From an uncultured Lachnospiraceae bacterium (lineage in GTDB: Bacteria; Bacillota; Clostridia; Lachnospirales; Lachnospiraceae), in NCBI GenBank assembly GCA_934351835.1, contig CAKRJP010000004.1:107420-171419 (forward strand): a stretch of 64,000 nucleotides of DNA, in the 5' to 3' direction. Below, piece by piece: positions 1-8,679 of the stretch (its first letter is position 1; each line of letters starts with the position of its first letter). The position numbers and the translations under genes were made by a program. The notes below the pieces were generated by a model, which was not told the DNA's origin, ran no database searches, and saw only the letters and a list, made by a program, of their open reading frames with translations.

Positions 1-722
1 TGGGGCAGAATGTAAATTCCTACGGAAAGAATCTTGATGAACCGATGACATTTGCAGAACTTTTGAGAGAAATTGAGAAAATCGAGGGATTGGAGCGTAT
101 CCGTTTTATGACTTCACATCCGAAAGATTTATCCGATGATTTAATTGAAGTAATGAGTCAGTCTAAGAAAATCTGCAAACATTTGCATTTGCCGGTACAG
201 TCCGGAAGCAGCCGTATCTTGAAACTGATGAATCGCAGATATACCAAAGAGCAGTATCTGGAGCTGGCATTAAAGATCAAAGAGCGCGTGCCGGATATTT
301 CACTGACGACAGATATCATCGTGGGATTCCCGGGAGAAACGGAAGAGGATTTCCAGGAGACTTTAGATGTTGTGAGAAAAGTACGTTATGACAGTGCATT
401 TACATTTATTTATTCCAAACGTACCGGAACGCCGGCAGCGACGATGGAAGATCAGGTATCGGAGGAAGTAGTAAAAGACAGATTTGACCGTTTGCTGACA
501 GAAGTTCAGTCAATCGCAGCAGAAGAATGTTCCGTGCATGAAGGAAAAACGGTTCGTGTCCTGGTTGAAACTGTCAGTGATCATGATGCTACGATGGTGA
601 GCGGAAGAATGAGCAACAATCTTTTAGTGCATTTTAAAGGTGATGAAAGTATGATCGGTACATTCGTAGATGTACATCTGACAGAGTGCAAGGGATTCTA
701 TTACCTTGGAGAAAAAGTATAA
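1..722 (+). CDS. miaB: MiaB, tRNA 2-methylthio-N6-dimethyladenosine synthase (C-terminal half)
   Basis: The frame is open from base 3 and enters the window mid-gene, so only about 239 residues are present; the N-terminal domain and the radical SAM cysteine motif lie outside. The visible start GQNVNSYGK, then RFMTSHPKDLS, HLPVQSGS and TTDIIVGFPGE, are conserved MiaB/methylthiotransferase signatures. The last 60 or so residues (from GKTVRVLVE) form the TRAM RNA-binding domain. MiaB methylthiolates i6A at position 37 of tRNAs reading UNN codons; MiaA, which makes the i6A substrate, is encoded at 6020-6973, with mutS-mutL between them. A hairpin terminator follows the stop. Function is confident; the true start cannot be seen. 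Confidence 0.95.
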   Translation, partial: GQNVNSYGKNLDEPMTFAELLREIEKIEGLERIRFMTSHPKDLSDDLIEVMSQSKKICKHLHLPVQSGSSRILKLMNRRYTKEQYLELALKIKERVPDISLTTDIIVGFPGETEEDFQETLDVVRKVRYDSAFTFIYSKRTGTPAATMEDQVSEEVVKDRFDRLLTEVQSIAAEECSVHEGKTVRVLVETVSDHDATMVSGRMSNNLLVHFKGDESMIGTFVDVHLTECKGFYYLGEKV

Positions 723-745
723 TACTTCCATCCATAATATGAACG

Positions 746-786
746 AAAAACGTCCACACTATATATGAAAAGTGAGGGCGTTTTTA
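746..786 (+). terminator. Rho-independent terminator after miaB
   Basis: AAAAACGTCCACACT (746-760) pairs, with two mismatches, with AGTGAGGGCGTTTTT (771-785), and the second arm ends in a T run. The T run lies just upstream of the next gene's ATG at 789, so the second arm also carries the GAGGG that probably serves as that gene's ribosome site. Confidence 0.6.
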
Positions 787-788
787 TT

Positions 789-1205
789 ATGAGAAAACTT
801 GGAAAATATCTTTTTATGTGGGGCCTTGGCGGCTGTATTTATTATAGTTTTGAAGTTTTATTTCGTGGATTTTCGCACTGGTCGATGTTTGTGTTGGGTG
901 GGGGCTGCTTTTTGTTTATCATAAGACAGGGGGAACTGGTTCACTGGTCGGAACCGCTCTGGCGGCAGATGTTTAGAAGTGTGGTGTTTGTAACTTCTAT
1001 GGAATTTGTAACAGGGATTATCGTAAATAAATGGTTACACCTGGCAGTATGGGATTACACGGATCAGCCGTTTCAATTATTTGGTCAGATATGTCTTCCC
1101 TTTATGATTATTTTTTCTGGATTATGTACGATTGGAATTTTGTTTGGCGGGTATCTGGAATGTCTGTTGTTTGGAGCAGAAAAGCCAGAGTTCCATGTGC
1201 TGTAA
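789..1205 (+). CDS. Small membrane protein, putative ABC-transporter type IV (CmpB-like) family
   Basis: This 138-residue protein is almost entirely hydrophobic, with about four predicted membrane segments. The block EFVTGIIVNKWLHLAVWDY, followed by a PFQLFGQICLPF stretch, resembles the family annotated as putative ABC-transporter type IV (CmpB-like), whose biochemical role is unknown. An in-frame ATG eight codons upstream (765) lies inside the miaB terminator hairpin; I prefer 789 because GAGGG (774-778) is at a good distance. It sits alone between miaB and mutS and is followed by a weak hairpin, so it may form its own transcript. The family assignment comes from recalled motif resemblance and is moderate. 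Confidence 0.7.
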   Translation: MRKLGKYLFMWGLGGCIYYSFEVLFRGFSHWSMFVLGGGCFLFIIRQGELVHWSEPLWRQMFRSVVFVTSMEFVTGIIVNKWLHLAVWDYTDQPFQLFGQICLPFMIIFSGLCTIGILFGGYLECLLFGAEKPEFHVL

Positions 1206-1226
1206 GCATATTTTTGTATGCTTTCT
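1204..1226 (+). terminator. Short hairpin after the CmpB-like gene
   Basis: AAGCATA (1204-1210) and TATGCTT (1217-1223) form a perfect 7-base stem with a T-rich loop overlapping the stop codon. It lies ahead of the mutS promoter. The stem is short and the trailing T tract poor, so this is a weak terminator at best. Confidence 0.35.
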
Positions 1227-1241
1227 ACAAGAAGTTACCTC

Positions 1242-1270
1242 TTTTATCTTGTTCGCAAAAATGATATAAT
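1242..1270 (+). promoter_or_regulatory. Probable sigma-A promoter for mutS-mutL-miaA
   Basis: A consensus TATAAT (1265-1270) is preceded by TGA, giving an extended -10 element. The -35 position with a 17-base spacer (1242-1247, TTTTAT) is poor, which is common for extended -10 promoters. It lies about 40 bases before the mutS start. Confidence 0.55.
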
Positions 1271-1307
1271 AATATGTAAAAATGTTTGCAAAAGAGGAGA
1301 TTGAAAA

Positions 1308-3965
1308 GTGGCAGAATTAACACCTATGATGCAGCAATATATGCAGACGAAGAAAGAATATCCGGATTGCATATTGTTTTATAGATTGGGAGATTTTTAT
1401 GAGATGTTCTTTGATGATGCACTTACAGCATCGAAGGAACTGGAAATTACATTGACAGGGAAAAACTGTGGACTCGAGGAGCGTGCACCGATGTGCGGAG
1501 TTCCTTATCATGCAGTGGACGGTTATCTGAACCGTCTGGTATCCAGGGGATATAAAGTTGCGATCTGTGAGCAGGTAGAAGATCCGGCAACTGCCAAGGG
1601 ACTGGTAAAAAGGGAAGTTGTGCGAATTGCAACACCGGGCACGAACCTGGATATGCAGGCACTGGACGAGACGAAGAACAACTATATCATGTGTGTGGTT
1701 TACGTTGAAGATCGTTTTGGAATGTCGATTGCAGATGTCACCACAGGAGAATATCTGGTGACGGAACTTGGAGACAGTGAGAAGCTGTTCGATGAGATTT
1801 ATAAATATATGCCATCAGAGCTGATATGCAATGAAGCATTTTATATGAGTGGTGTGGATCTGGAACTTTTGAAGGAAAAGTTAGGAATTGTGATCTATTC
1901 TCTGGATGCCTGGTATTTTGATGATGATATCTGTGAGAATACCTTAAAAGAGCATTTCCATGTGAAAGCTTTAGAGGGACTGGGAATTCAGGATTACGAC
2001 AGTGGAAAGATTGCCGCAGGAGCATTATTAAAATATTTGATCGAAACGCAGAAACGTGATTTGTCGCATATTACAGCATTATCCGTCTATGCATCCGGAA
2101 AATATATGCTGCTTGACAGCGCTACCAGAAGAAATCTTGAACTTTGTGAGACGCTTCGGGATAAGCAGAAGCGAGGCTCTCTTCTGTGGGTACTGGATAA
2201 GACGAAGACTGCGATGGGTGCAAGAACCCTTCGTAAATTTATAGAACAACCGTTGATCGACCGGAAGATGATCGAAGACCGGTTGGATGCTGTAGATGAA
2301 TTAGTACATAACGCGATTTCCAGAGAAGAAATCCGTGAGTATTTATCTCCGGTATATGATCTGGAACGGTTGGTTTGTAAATTTACATACCAATCTGCGA
2401 ATCCCAGAGATCTGATCGCATTTCAGACTTCGTTGAGTATGCTCCCTTCTGTGAAATATATTCTGGAAGAGATGCAGTCACCACTTTTAAAAGAACTCTA
2501 TGAGGAACTGGATCCACTGGAAGATTTGAGCGCGCTGGTAAAAGAATCCATCTTAGAGGATCCACCTCTTGCCATGAAAGAGGGTGGAATCATAAAAGAC
2601 GGTTATAACGAAGAAGTTGATCGTTTACGAAATGCTAAATCTGATGGAAAAGAGTGGCTTGCAAAGCTAGAGGCAGATGAACGTGAGAAGACCGGAATCA
2701 AGAATCTGCGGATTAAATATAATAAAGTATTTGGTTATTATCTGGAAGTTACTAATTCGTTTAAGAACCAGGTACCGGATTATTATGTAAGAAAGCAGAC
2801 ACTGGCAAATGCAGAACGATATATTACGCCGGAGTTAAAAGAATTAGAAGATACAATTTTGGGGGCAGAAGACCGCCTGTATGCATTGGAATATCAATTA
2901 TATACAGAAATACGAGACAAAATCGCTTCCCAGATCGCCCGTATCCAGAATACCGCAAAAGCTGTGGCAAACATTGATGCATTGGCTTCTCTGGCACTGG
3001 TGGCAGAACGAAATCAGTATGTAAGACCGAAAATTAACGAGAAAGGTGTCATCGATATCAAAGACGGAAGACATCCGGTGGTTGAAAAAATGATCCCAAA
3101 TGATATGTTTATTGCAAATGATACCTATCTGAATGATAAAAAAGACCGGATTGCGGTAATCACCGGACCAAATATGGCGGGTAAATCTACTTATATGCGT
3201 CAGACAGCGCTGATCGTACTGATGGCACAGATTGGTTCTTTTGTACCGGCATCCAGTGCCAATATTGGGTTGGTGGATCGGATTTTTACCCGCGTAGGTG
3301 CTTCCGATGATCTGGCAAGCGGACAGAGTACTTTTATGGTAGAAATGACAGAAGTTGCAAATATCTTGAGAAATGCAACCAGCAAGAGCCTTTTGATCCT
3401 GGATGAGATAGGACGCGGAACCAGTACTTTTGACGGGCTGAGTATTGCGTGGGCAGTAATTGAGCATATCAGCAACAGTAAACTGCTGGGTGCGAAGACG
3501 TTATTTGCAACGCATTACCATGAGCTTACTGAATTAGAGGGAAAGATCAGTAACGTCAACAATTACTGTATTGCGGTCAAAGAAAAGGGTGACGATATCA
3601 TTTTCCTTCGTAAGATTGTAAAGGGTGGTGCAGACAAGAGTTATGGTATTCAGGTGGCAAAATTAGCCGGAGTACCGGAATCTGTTACAAACCGTGCGAA
3701 GGAGATCGTTGAAGAGTTGGTAGAAGCCGATGTAACGACCAGAATCAAGGATATAGCGTCTCAGGGTATGGACGGTCAGGTAGGAACTAAGACAAAGACA
3801 AAGCATTATGATGATGTGGATCTTGCACAGATGTCGCTGTTTGATACCGTGAAAGATGATGATATTATTCAGGAATTAAAAAATCTGGATTTGAGCAATA
3901 TAACACCGATCGATGCAATGAATACCTTGTATCAGTTTCAGAATAAATTGAAGAACAGGTGGTAG
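1308..3965 (+). CDS. mutS: MutS, DNA mismatch recognition ATPase
   Basis: This full-length 885-residue MutS starts the mismatch-repair pathway by binding mismatched DNA and recruiting MutL. The mismatch-reading motif GDFYE is at residues 28-32. The ATPase domain has Walker A GPNMAGKST at about 620 and Walker B LLILDEIGRGTS near 697, followed by FATHYHEL. The C-terminal tail carries a QMSLF-type motif resembling beta-clamp binding peptides. The start is GTG at 1308, preceded by AGAGGAG at good spacing. The stop overlaps the ribosome site of mutL, so the two are probably translated from one message. No truncation is seen. Confidence 0.98.
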   Translation: MAELTPMMQQYMQTKKEYPDCILFYRLGDFYEMFFDDALTASKELEITLTGKNCGLEERAPMCGVPYHAVDGYLNRLVSRGYKVAICEQVEDPATAKGLVKREVVRIATPGTNLDMQALDETKNNYIMCVVYVEDRFGMSIADVTTGEYLVTELGDSEKLFDEIYKYMPSELICNEAFYMSGVDLELLKEKLGIVIYSLDAWYFDDDICENTLKEHFHVKALEGLGIQDYDSGKIAAGALLKYLIETQKRDLSHITALSVYASGKYMLLDSATRRNLELCETLRDKQKRGSLLWVLDKTKTAMGARTLRKFIEQPLIDRKMIEDRLDAVDELVHNAISREEIREYLSPVYDLERLVCKFTYQSANPRDLIAFQTSLSMLPSVKYILEEMQSPLLKELYEELDPLEDLSALVKESILEDPPLAMKEGGIIKDGYNEEVDRLRNAKSDGKEWLAKLEADEREKTGIKNLRIKYNKVFGYYLEVTNSFKNQVPDYYVRKQTLANAERYITPELKELEDTILGAEDRLYALEYQLYTEIRDKIASQIARIQNTAKAVANIDALASLALVAERNQYVRPKINEKGVIDIKDGRHPVVEKMIPNDMFIANDTYLNDKKDRIAVITGPNMAGKSTYMRQTALIVLMAQIGSFVPASSANIGLVDRIFTRVGASDDLASGQSTFMVEMTEVANILRNATSKSLLILDEIGRGTSTFDGLSIAWAVIEHISNSKLLGAKTLFATHYHELTELEGKISNVNNYCIAVKEKGDDIIFLRKIVKGGADKSYGIQVAKLAGVPESVTNRAKEIVEELVEADVTTRIKDIASQGMDGQVGTKTKTKHYDDVDLAQMSLFDTVKDDDIIQELKNLDLSNITPIDAMNTLYQFQNKLKNRW

Positions 3966-3967
3966 AC

Positions 3968-6019
3968 ATGGGGAAAATACAGGTATTAGATACCGTTACA
4001 ATTGATAAGATTGCTGCAGGAGAAGTAATCGAACGTCCGGCTTCTGTTGTAAAAGAGCTTGTAGAAAATGCCATTGATGCCGGTTCTACAGCAGTTGTTG
4101 TGGAGATTAAAGAGGGTGGTATCTCTTATATGCGTATTGCGGATAATGGGAGCGGAATCCGGAAGGATGATGTAAGAAATGCATTTTTAAGACATTCTAC
4201 CAGCAAAATCCGTAAGGTGGAAGATCTGACACATATTCATTCTCTGGGATTTAGAGGTGAGGCACTTTCCAGTATTGCAGCTGTATCACAGGTGGAACTG
4301 ATCACCAAGACCAAAGACGATGTATATGGAACGAGATACTGTATCTCCGGGGGGAAGGAAGAAAGTCTTGAAGAGACCGGAGCAAAAGACGGAACAACGT
4401 TTATCATCCGGCAACTATTCTATAATACACCTGCCAGACGGAAGTTTTTAAAGACTCCGATGACAGAGGCAAGCCATATTGGTGATCTGATGACCAGACT
4501 GGCGCTGTCGCATCCGGAAGTGTCCTTTCAGTTTATCAACAATGGACAATCGAAGGTGCATACATCCGGAAATGGTAACCTGAAAGATGTGATTTACCAT
4601 GTGTATGGTCGTGAAATCGCGGCAAATCTATTAAAAGCAGAACAGAAAAATGACTGGTTTTCTATTCGCGGATATCTTGGAAAACCGATCATTTCCCGTG
4701 GAAACCGTAATTTTGAAAACTATTTCATTAATGGGCGATATATTAAGAATAACATCATAGCAAAGGCAATTGAGGACGCTTACAAAGATTTCAGTATGCA
4801 GCATAAGTATCCGTTTGTCGTACTTCAGATGGATATCGACGGCGAGTGTGTGGACGTAAATGTACATCCTGCTAAGATGGAACTCCGGTTCAATAATCAG
4901 CAGGAAGTGTACAATGCAGTCTACGATGTGGTGAGTCAGGGATTGCATGAAAAAGAGCTGATTCCACATGTAGAGATTGATGTGCCAAAGATGTCGAAAC
5001 CTCCGGAGGAGCGGATGTCAGTGAGACCGGCGCAGAGAGTGAGCGCGTCAGCCCCGACTGCATCGAAGACTGGAAATGCACCGCTCGCACAGAATGTGTC
5101 ACCGCCTGGAAATGCACCGCTCGCACAGAATGTGTCGCCGTTTGGAAATGCATCGCTCGCACAGAATGTGTCGCCAGCTGGAAATACACCGACTGTCGCA
5201 ACCGCGCCACAGGCCGGCGCAGGTACAACGCCAGCCGGCGAGCGTAATTTGGATTATTTTATGCAGAAGATGCGGGAGCGTGTGACGGCATACTATGAGC
5301 AGGAGAAAGCTGACACCAATGTGGTGGAGAACACAGCGGAAGATCTGCCGGAAGATGTTTCTGAAAAGAATCCTCAGATAAAAGAAGAAATTAAGCAATT
5401 AGATCTTTTTGAGGAAAGGCTGCTTTCAAAAGAAGCGTGCAAAGAACATAAAATCATTGGCCAGGTGTTTGATACTTACTGGTTGGTGGAGTTTAAAGAT
5501 AGCCTTTACATTATCGATCAGCACGCAGCACATGAGAGAGTTCTGTATGAACGGACTTTAAAGGAAATGAAGACAAGAGAATTTACATCGCAAATGATCA
5601 GTCCACCAATCATTCTTAATTTAAGCATGCAGGAGGCAGAGCTGTTAAGAAAATACATGGATCAGTTTGTGCGGATCGGATTTGAATTTGAAGAGTTTGG
5701 CGAAGAGTCCTACGCAGTCCGGGCAGTTCCGGGTAACCTGTTCAGTATCGCCAAGAAAGATCTGTTGCTTCAGATGTTAGACGGTCTGTCGGATGAGATT
5801 TCAAGAAATGCATCCCCGGATCTGATCGATGAGAAGGTGGCTTCCATGTCATGTAAGGCGGCGGTCAAGGGGCATATGAAATTGTCTGTTTCGGAAGTGG
5901 ATACTCTGATAGGAGAATTGTTGACATTGGAAAATCCGTATCACTGTCCACATGGGCGTCCGACGATCATCGCGATGAGCAAGCGTGAACTGGAAAAGAA
6001 ATTTAAGAGGATAGTATAA
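3968..6019 (+). CDS. mutL: MutL, mismatch repair ATPase/endonuclease with a repeat-containing linker
   Basis: This 683-residue MutL couples MutS recognition to strand incision. The GHKL ATPase motifs are ELVENAIDAG (residues 30-39), DNGSGI (about 60) and GFRGEALSS (about 93). The C-terminal domain has DQHAAHERVLYE at about 517 and CPHGRP near the end, the metal-binding signatures of endonuclease-type MutL. I chose ATG 3968 over the frame-compatible GTG at 3959 because AGGTGG precedes it at good spacing and the protein then starts as usual (MGKIQVLD). The linker around residues 369-408 contains three near-identical 12-residue repeats encoded by a 36-base tandem repeat. The stop abuts miaA directly. 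Confidence 0.97.
   Translation: MGKIQVLDTVTIDKIAAGEVIERPASVVKELVENAIDAGSTAVVVEIKEGGISYMRIADNGSGIRKDDVRNAFLRHSTSKIRKVEDLTHIHSLGFRGEALSSIAAVSQVELITKTKDDVYGTRYCISGGKEESLEETGAKDGTTFIIRQLFYNTPARRKFLKTPMTEASHIGDLMTRLALSHPEVSFQFINNGQSKVHTSGNGNLKDVIYHVYGREIAANLLKAEQKNDWFSIRGYLGKPIISRGNRNFENYFINGRYIKNNIIAKAIEDAYKDFSMQHKYPFVVLQMDIDGECVDVNVHPAKMELRFNNQQEVYNAVYDVVSQGLHEKELIPHVEIDVPKMSKPPEERMSVRPAQRVSASAPTASKTGNAPLAQNVSPPGNAPLAQNVSPFGNASLAQNVSPAGNTPTVATAPQAGAGTTPAGERNLDYFMQKMRERVTAYYEQEKADTNVVENTAEDLPEDVSEKNPQIKEEIKQLDLFEERLLSKEACKEHKIIGQVFDTYWLVEFKDSLYIIDQHAAHERVLYERTLKEMKTREFTSQMISPPIILNLSMQEAELLRKYMDQFVRIGFEFEEFGEESYAVRAVPGNLFSIAKKDLLLQMLDGLSDEISRNASPDLIDEKVASMSCKAAVKGHMKLSVSEVDTLIGELLTLENPYHCPHGRPTIIAMSKRELEKKFKRIV
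5072..5189 (+). repeat. 36-base tandem repeat inside the mutL linker
   Basis: Three consecutive 36-base units start at 5072, 5108 and 5144, followed by a partial fourth (5180-5189). Each encodes GNAPLAQNVSPx; units differ at only a few bases (for example GCACCG versus GCATCG). The unit length is a multiple of three, so copy-number change would keep the reading frame and alter only linker length. Confidence 0.9.
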
Positions 6020-6973
6020 ATGAAGAAGAAACCGTTAGTGGTACTAACTGGGCCTACTGCTGCAGGAAAGACAAAAGCATCAATAGAACTTGCAAAAGCA
6101 ATCGGCGGAGAAATCATTTCCGCAGATTCCATGCAGGTATATAAATATATGGATATCGGATCGGCGAAGATCCGACCGGAAGAAATGCAGGGAGTTCCTC
6201 ATTTTCTGGTGGATGTTTTAGAACCGACGGAAGAATTTAATGTTGTTCGTTTTAAAGAGATGGCAACAGAGGCGATGGAGGAAATCTACCAGAGGGGACA
6301 TATCCCGATCATTGTGGGAGGAACCGGATTCTATATTCAGTCAGTATTGTATGACATTGATTTTACGAAACAGGACAACGATCAGGCGTACCGGGAAGAA
6401 CTGGAAGCTTATGCGAAAGAGCATGGTGCACAGGCACTTCACGACAAACTGCGTCAGGTGGATGAAAAAGCAGCATCTGAGATTCATGCCAATAATATAA
6501 AACGAGTGATCCGTGCATTAGAGTATTACCGGCAAACCGGTCAAAAGATTTCTGAACATAACGAAAAAGAGCGTGAAAAAGAATCTCCTTATGAATTTTT
6601 CTATTTTGTATTAACTGATGAAAGAGAAACGCTCTATGAGAGGATTGACAAACGTGTGGATCAGATGATAGAAGAAGGCCTGGTGGAAGAAGTTAAACAT
6701 TTAAAAGAAATGGGCTGCACGAGAGACCTTGTTTCCATGCAGGGACTTGGATATAAAGAAATTTTAGATTATCTGGATGGGTTCTGCACGCTGGATGAGG
6801 CGGTCTATAAGATCAAGAGGGATACCAGGCATTTTGCAAAACGCCAGCTTACGTGGTTTAGAAGAGAACGTAAGGTGCGCTGGATCGATAAATCAGAGTT
6901 TGAACATGATGAAGTAAAAATAATAAACGAGATGCTAAAACAGATGGAGGGAGTACAATGCTGCGAAGATTAA
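6020..6973 (+). CDS. miaA: MiaA, tRNA dimethylallyltransferase
   Basis: This 317-residue enzyme transfers a dimethylallyl group to A37 of tRNAs reading UNN codons, making the i6A that MiaB then methylthiolates. The P-loop GPTAAGKT is at residues 11-18, followed by the family signatures ISADSMQVYKYMDIGSAK and GGTGFYIQS; the C-terminal part contains RQLTWFR. The start codon follows the mutL stop with no gap, and the 3' end overlaps the next small gene by 16 bases. Placement in mutS-mutL-miaA matches many Bacillota. Confidence 0.97.
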   Translation: MKKKPLVVLTGPTAAGKTKASIELAKAIGGEIISADSMQVYKYMDIGSAKIRPEEMQGVPHFLVDVLEPTEEFNVVRFKEMATEAMEEIYQRGHIPIIVGGTGFYIQSVLYDIDFTKQDNDQAYREELEAYAKEHGAQALHDKLRQVDEKAASEIHANNIKRVIRALEYYRQTGQKISEHNEKEREKESPYEFFYFVLTDERETLYERIDKRVDQMIEEGLVEEVKHLKEMGCTRDLVSMQGLGYKEILDYLDGFCTLDEAVYKIKRDTRHFAKRQLTWFRRERKVRWIDKSEFEHDEVKIINEMLKQMEGVQCCED

Positions 6974-7251
6974 TCGGGGGGTCGAAATTTGTAAAAAGAT
7001 TAAATACATTAATGGGCGTTTATGCGGAAACGCAGGACACCCACACGACATATCTGGAACTGTTAAAGCTGAAACCACTGGTAAAAACAGTAGGGGAGGA
7101 TGCTTTGTATGAATTGAACAGGGCATCCCTTTTGTATGATATGAAGCACTACCGGGAAGCAGCGGATGTTGTACTGGAAATTCCGTCGATCAACCCGGAA
7201 TTTGATGCAAAATGTGCAATCGTAAAGACAAAGATTATGGACGCAATGTAA
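6958..7251 (+). CDS. Small hypothetical protein, TPR-like helices
   Basis: This 97-residue protein has its own ribosome site (GGAGGG before ATG 6958) and overlaps the miaA end by 16 bases, so it is probably translated from the same message. I do not recognise the family. The second half (ELNRASLLYDMKHYREAAD) looks like a single tetratricopeptide-type helical hairpin, suggesting a small helical adaptor. No signal peptide or membrane segment is visible. Function unknown. Confidence 0.7.
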   Translation: MLRRLIGGSKFVKRLNTLMGVYAETQDTHTTYLELLKLKPLVKTVGEDALYELNRASLLYDMKHYREAADVVLEIPSINPEFDAKCAIVKTKIMDAM

Positions 7252-7353
7252 ATACGGTGATAGATCAGGGAAAATATAAATTGTAATGAGTAATACTCAA
7301 AGTGGATGATTAAAAGAGATAGAGAAATTATAGAAAGAGAAGGAAGAAGACAT

Positions 7354-8649
7354 ATGTTAGATATGCATCAGATATATGAACAGATTGGCATTCGAAAATC
7401 TGTATTTGAATTTGGAAACAAAATAGAGGCAGAATTAAAAGAGAGATTTGAGGCTATTGATAAAATGGCAGAGTATAATCAGCTGAAAGTAATTCATGCC
7501 ATGCAGGAGAACCGTGTAAGCGAAGCGTGCTTTAACTATGCAAGCGGCTATGGATACGATGATCTTGGAAGAGATACATTGGAAAAAGTATATGCATCTG
7601 TATTCCATACAGAAAGCGCCCTGGTCCGCCCGCAGATCACCTGTGGAACACATGCGTTGGCACTGGCACTTGCTGCAAACTTACGTCCAGGGGATGAACT
7701 TTTATCTATCGCAGGAAAACCTTACGATACTTTAGAAGAAGTAATTGGCATCCGACCGTCTAATGGATCTTTAGCTGAGTATGGAGTGACTTATAAACAG
7801 GTAGATCTGTTAGAAGATGGAAGTTTTGATTATGATAAGATCAAAAAGGCATTAAATGATAAAACAAAATTGGTGACAATTCAGAGATCTAAGGGATATC
7901 AGACCCGTCCAAGTTTTTCGGTTGCTCAGATTGGCGAAGCGATCGCTTTTGTAAAATCACTTCGTCCGGATGTGATTTGCATGGTTGATAACTGTTACGG
8001 AGAATTTGTAGAAGCGTTAGAACCAAGTGATGTAGGTGCGGATATGGTTGTAGGTTCTCTGATTAAAAATCCAGGAGGCGGACTTGCTCCGATCGGAGGC
8101 TATATCGCTGGTCGTGAAGATCTGATCGAGAACTGCGGTTATCGTCTGACTTCCCCGGGACTTGGAAGAGAAGTGGGTGCTTCTTTAGGTGTTATGCGTT
8201 CTTTCTATCAGGGATTATTTTTAGCACCGACGGTTGTCTCAGGGGCTTTGAAAGGAGCCATCCTGGCGGCAAATATTTATGAGAGATTAGGCTATCATGT
8301 AGTTCCAAATGGATCTGAGAGCAGACATGACATTATTCAGGCAGTTGAATTTGGAATTCCGGAGGGAGTAATCGCATTCTGTAAAGGTATCCAGGCGGCA
8401 GCACCGGTAGATTCTTATGTAACACCGGAACCTTGGCCGATGCCGGGATACGACAGTGACGTCATCATGGCTGCCGGAGCATTTGTGCAAGGATCATCTA
8501 TTGAGCTGAGTGCAGATGGTCCGATTAAACCACCTTATGCAGTTTATTTCCAGGGCGGACTTACAGCCCCACATGCAAAACTTGGAATTTTAATGTCATT
8601 GGAATATATGATCCGAGACGGTGTTATTTCGGAGTCGGCGATTTTATAA
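7354..8649 (+). CDS. Methionine gamma-lyase family PLP enzyme (YnbB/aluminium resistance protein type)
   Basis: This 431-residue protein belongs to the fold-type I PLP enzymes annotated as methionine gamma-lyase family or aluminium resistance protein; its substrate is not established. Visible signatures are RPQITCGTHALALAL near the N-terminus, MVDNCYGEF at the aspartate that contacts the PLP ring, and GSLIKNPGGG, whose lysine (about residue 238) should hold the cofactor. A start at 7306 is possible, but 7354 has AAGGAAG seven bases upstream and matches usual family length. The neighbour of miaA in Bacillus subtilis (ynbB) is of the same family, so the synteny fits. Confidence 0.85.
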   Translation: MLDMHQIYEQIGIRKSVFEFGNKIEAELKERFEAIDKMAEYNQLKVIHAMQENRVSEACFNYASGYGYDDLGRDTLEKVYASVFHTESALVRPQITCGTHALALALAANLRPGDELLSIAGKPYDTLEEVIGIRPSNGSLAEYGVTYKQVDLLEDGSFDYDKIKKALNDKTKLVTIQRSKGYQTRPSFSVAQIGEAIAFVKSLRPDVICMVDNCYGEFVEALEPSDVGADMVVGSLIKNPGGGLAPIGGYIAGREDLIENCGYRLTSPGLGREVGASLGVMRSFYQGLFLAPTVVSGALKGAILAANIYERLGYHVVPNGSESRHDIIQAVEFGIPEGVIAFCKGIQAAAPVDSYVTPEPWPMPGYDSDVIMAAGAFVQGSSIELSADGPIKPPYAVYFQGGLTAPHAKLGILMSLEYMIRDGVISESAIL

Positions 8650-8679
8650 AATAGTTTATAGATATTAAGGGATAGATAA

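Noticed and set aside
1031..1264. Second forward frame overlapping the CmpB-like gene
   Set aside because: No ribosome site, and it overlaps a better supported gene and the mutS promoter region.
5072..5189. CRISPR-like array (36-base repeats)
   Set aside because: The units are directly adjacent with no spacers and are in frame within mutL.
4890..5398. Additional open frames on both strands in the mutL linker
   Set aside because: They result from the GC-rich tandem repeat, lack ribosome sites and show no family resemblance.
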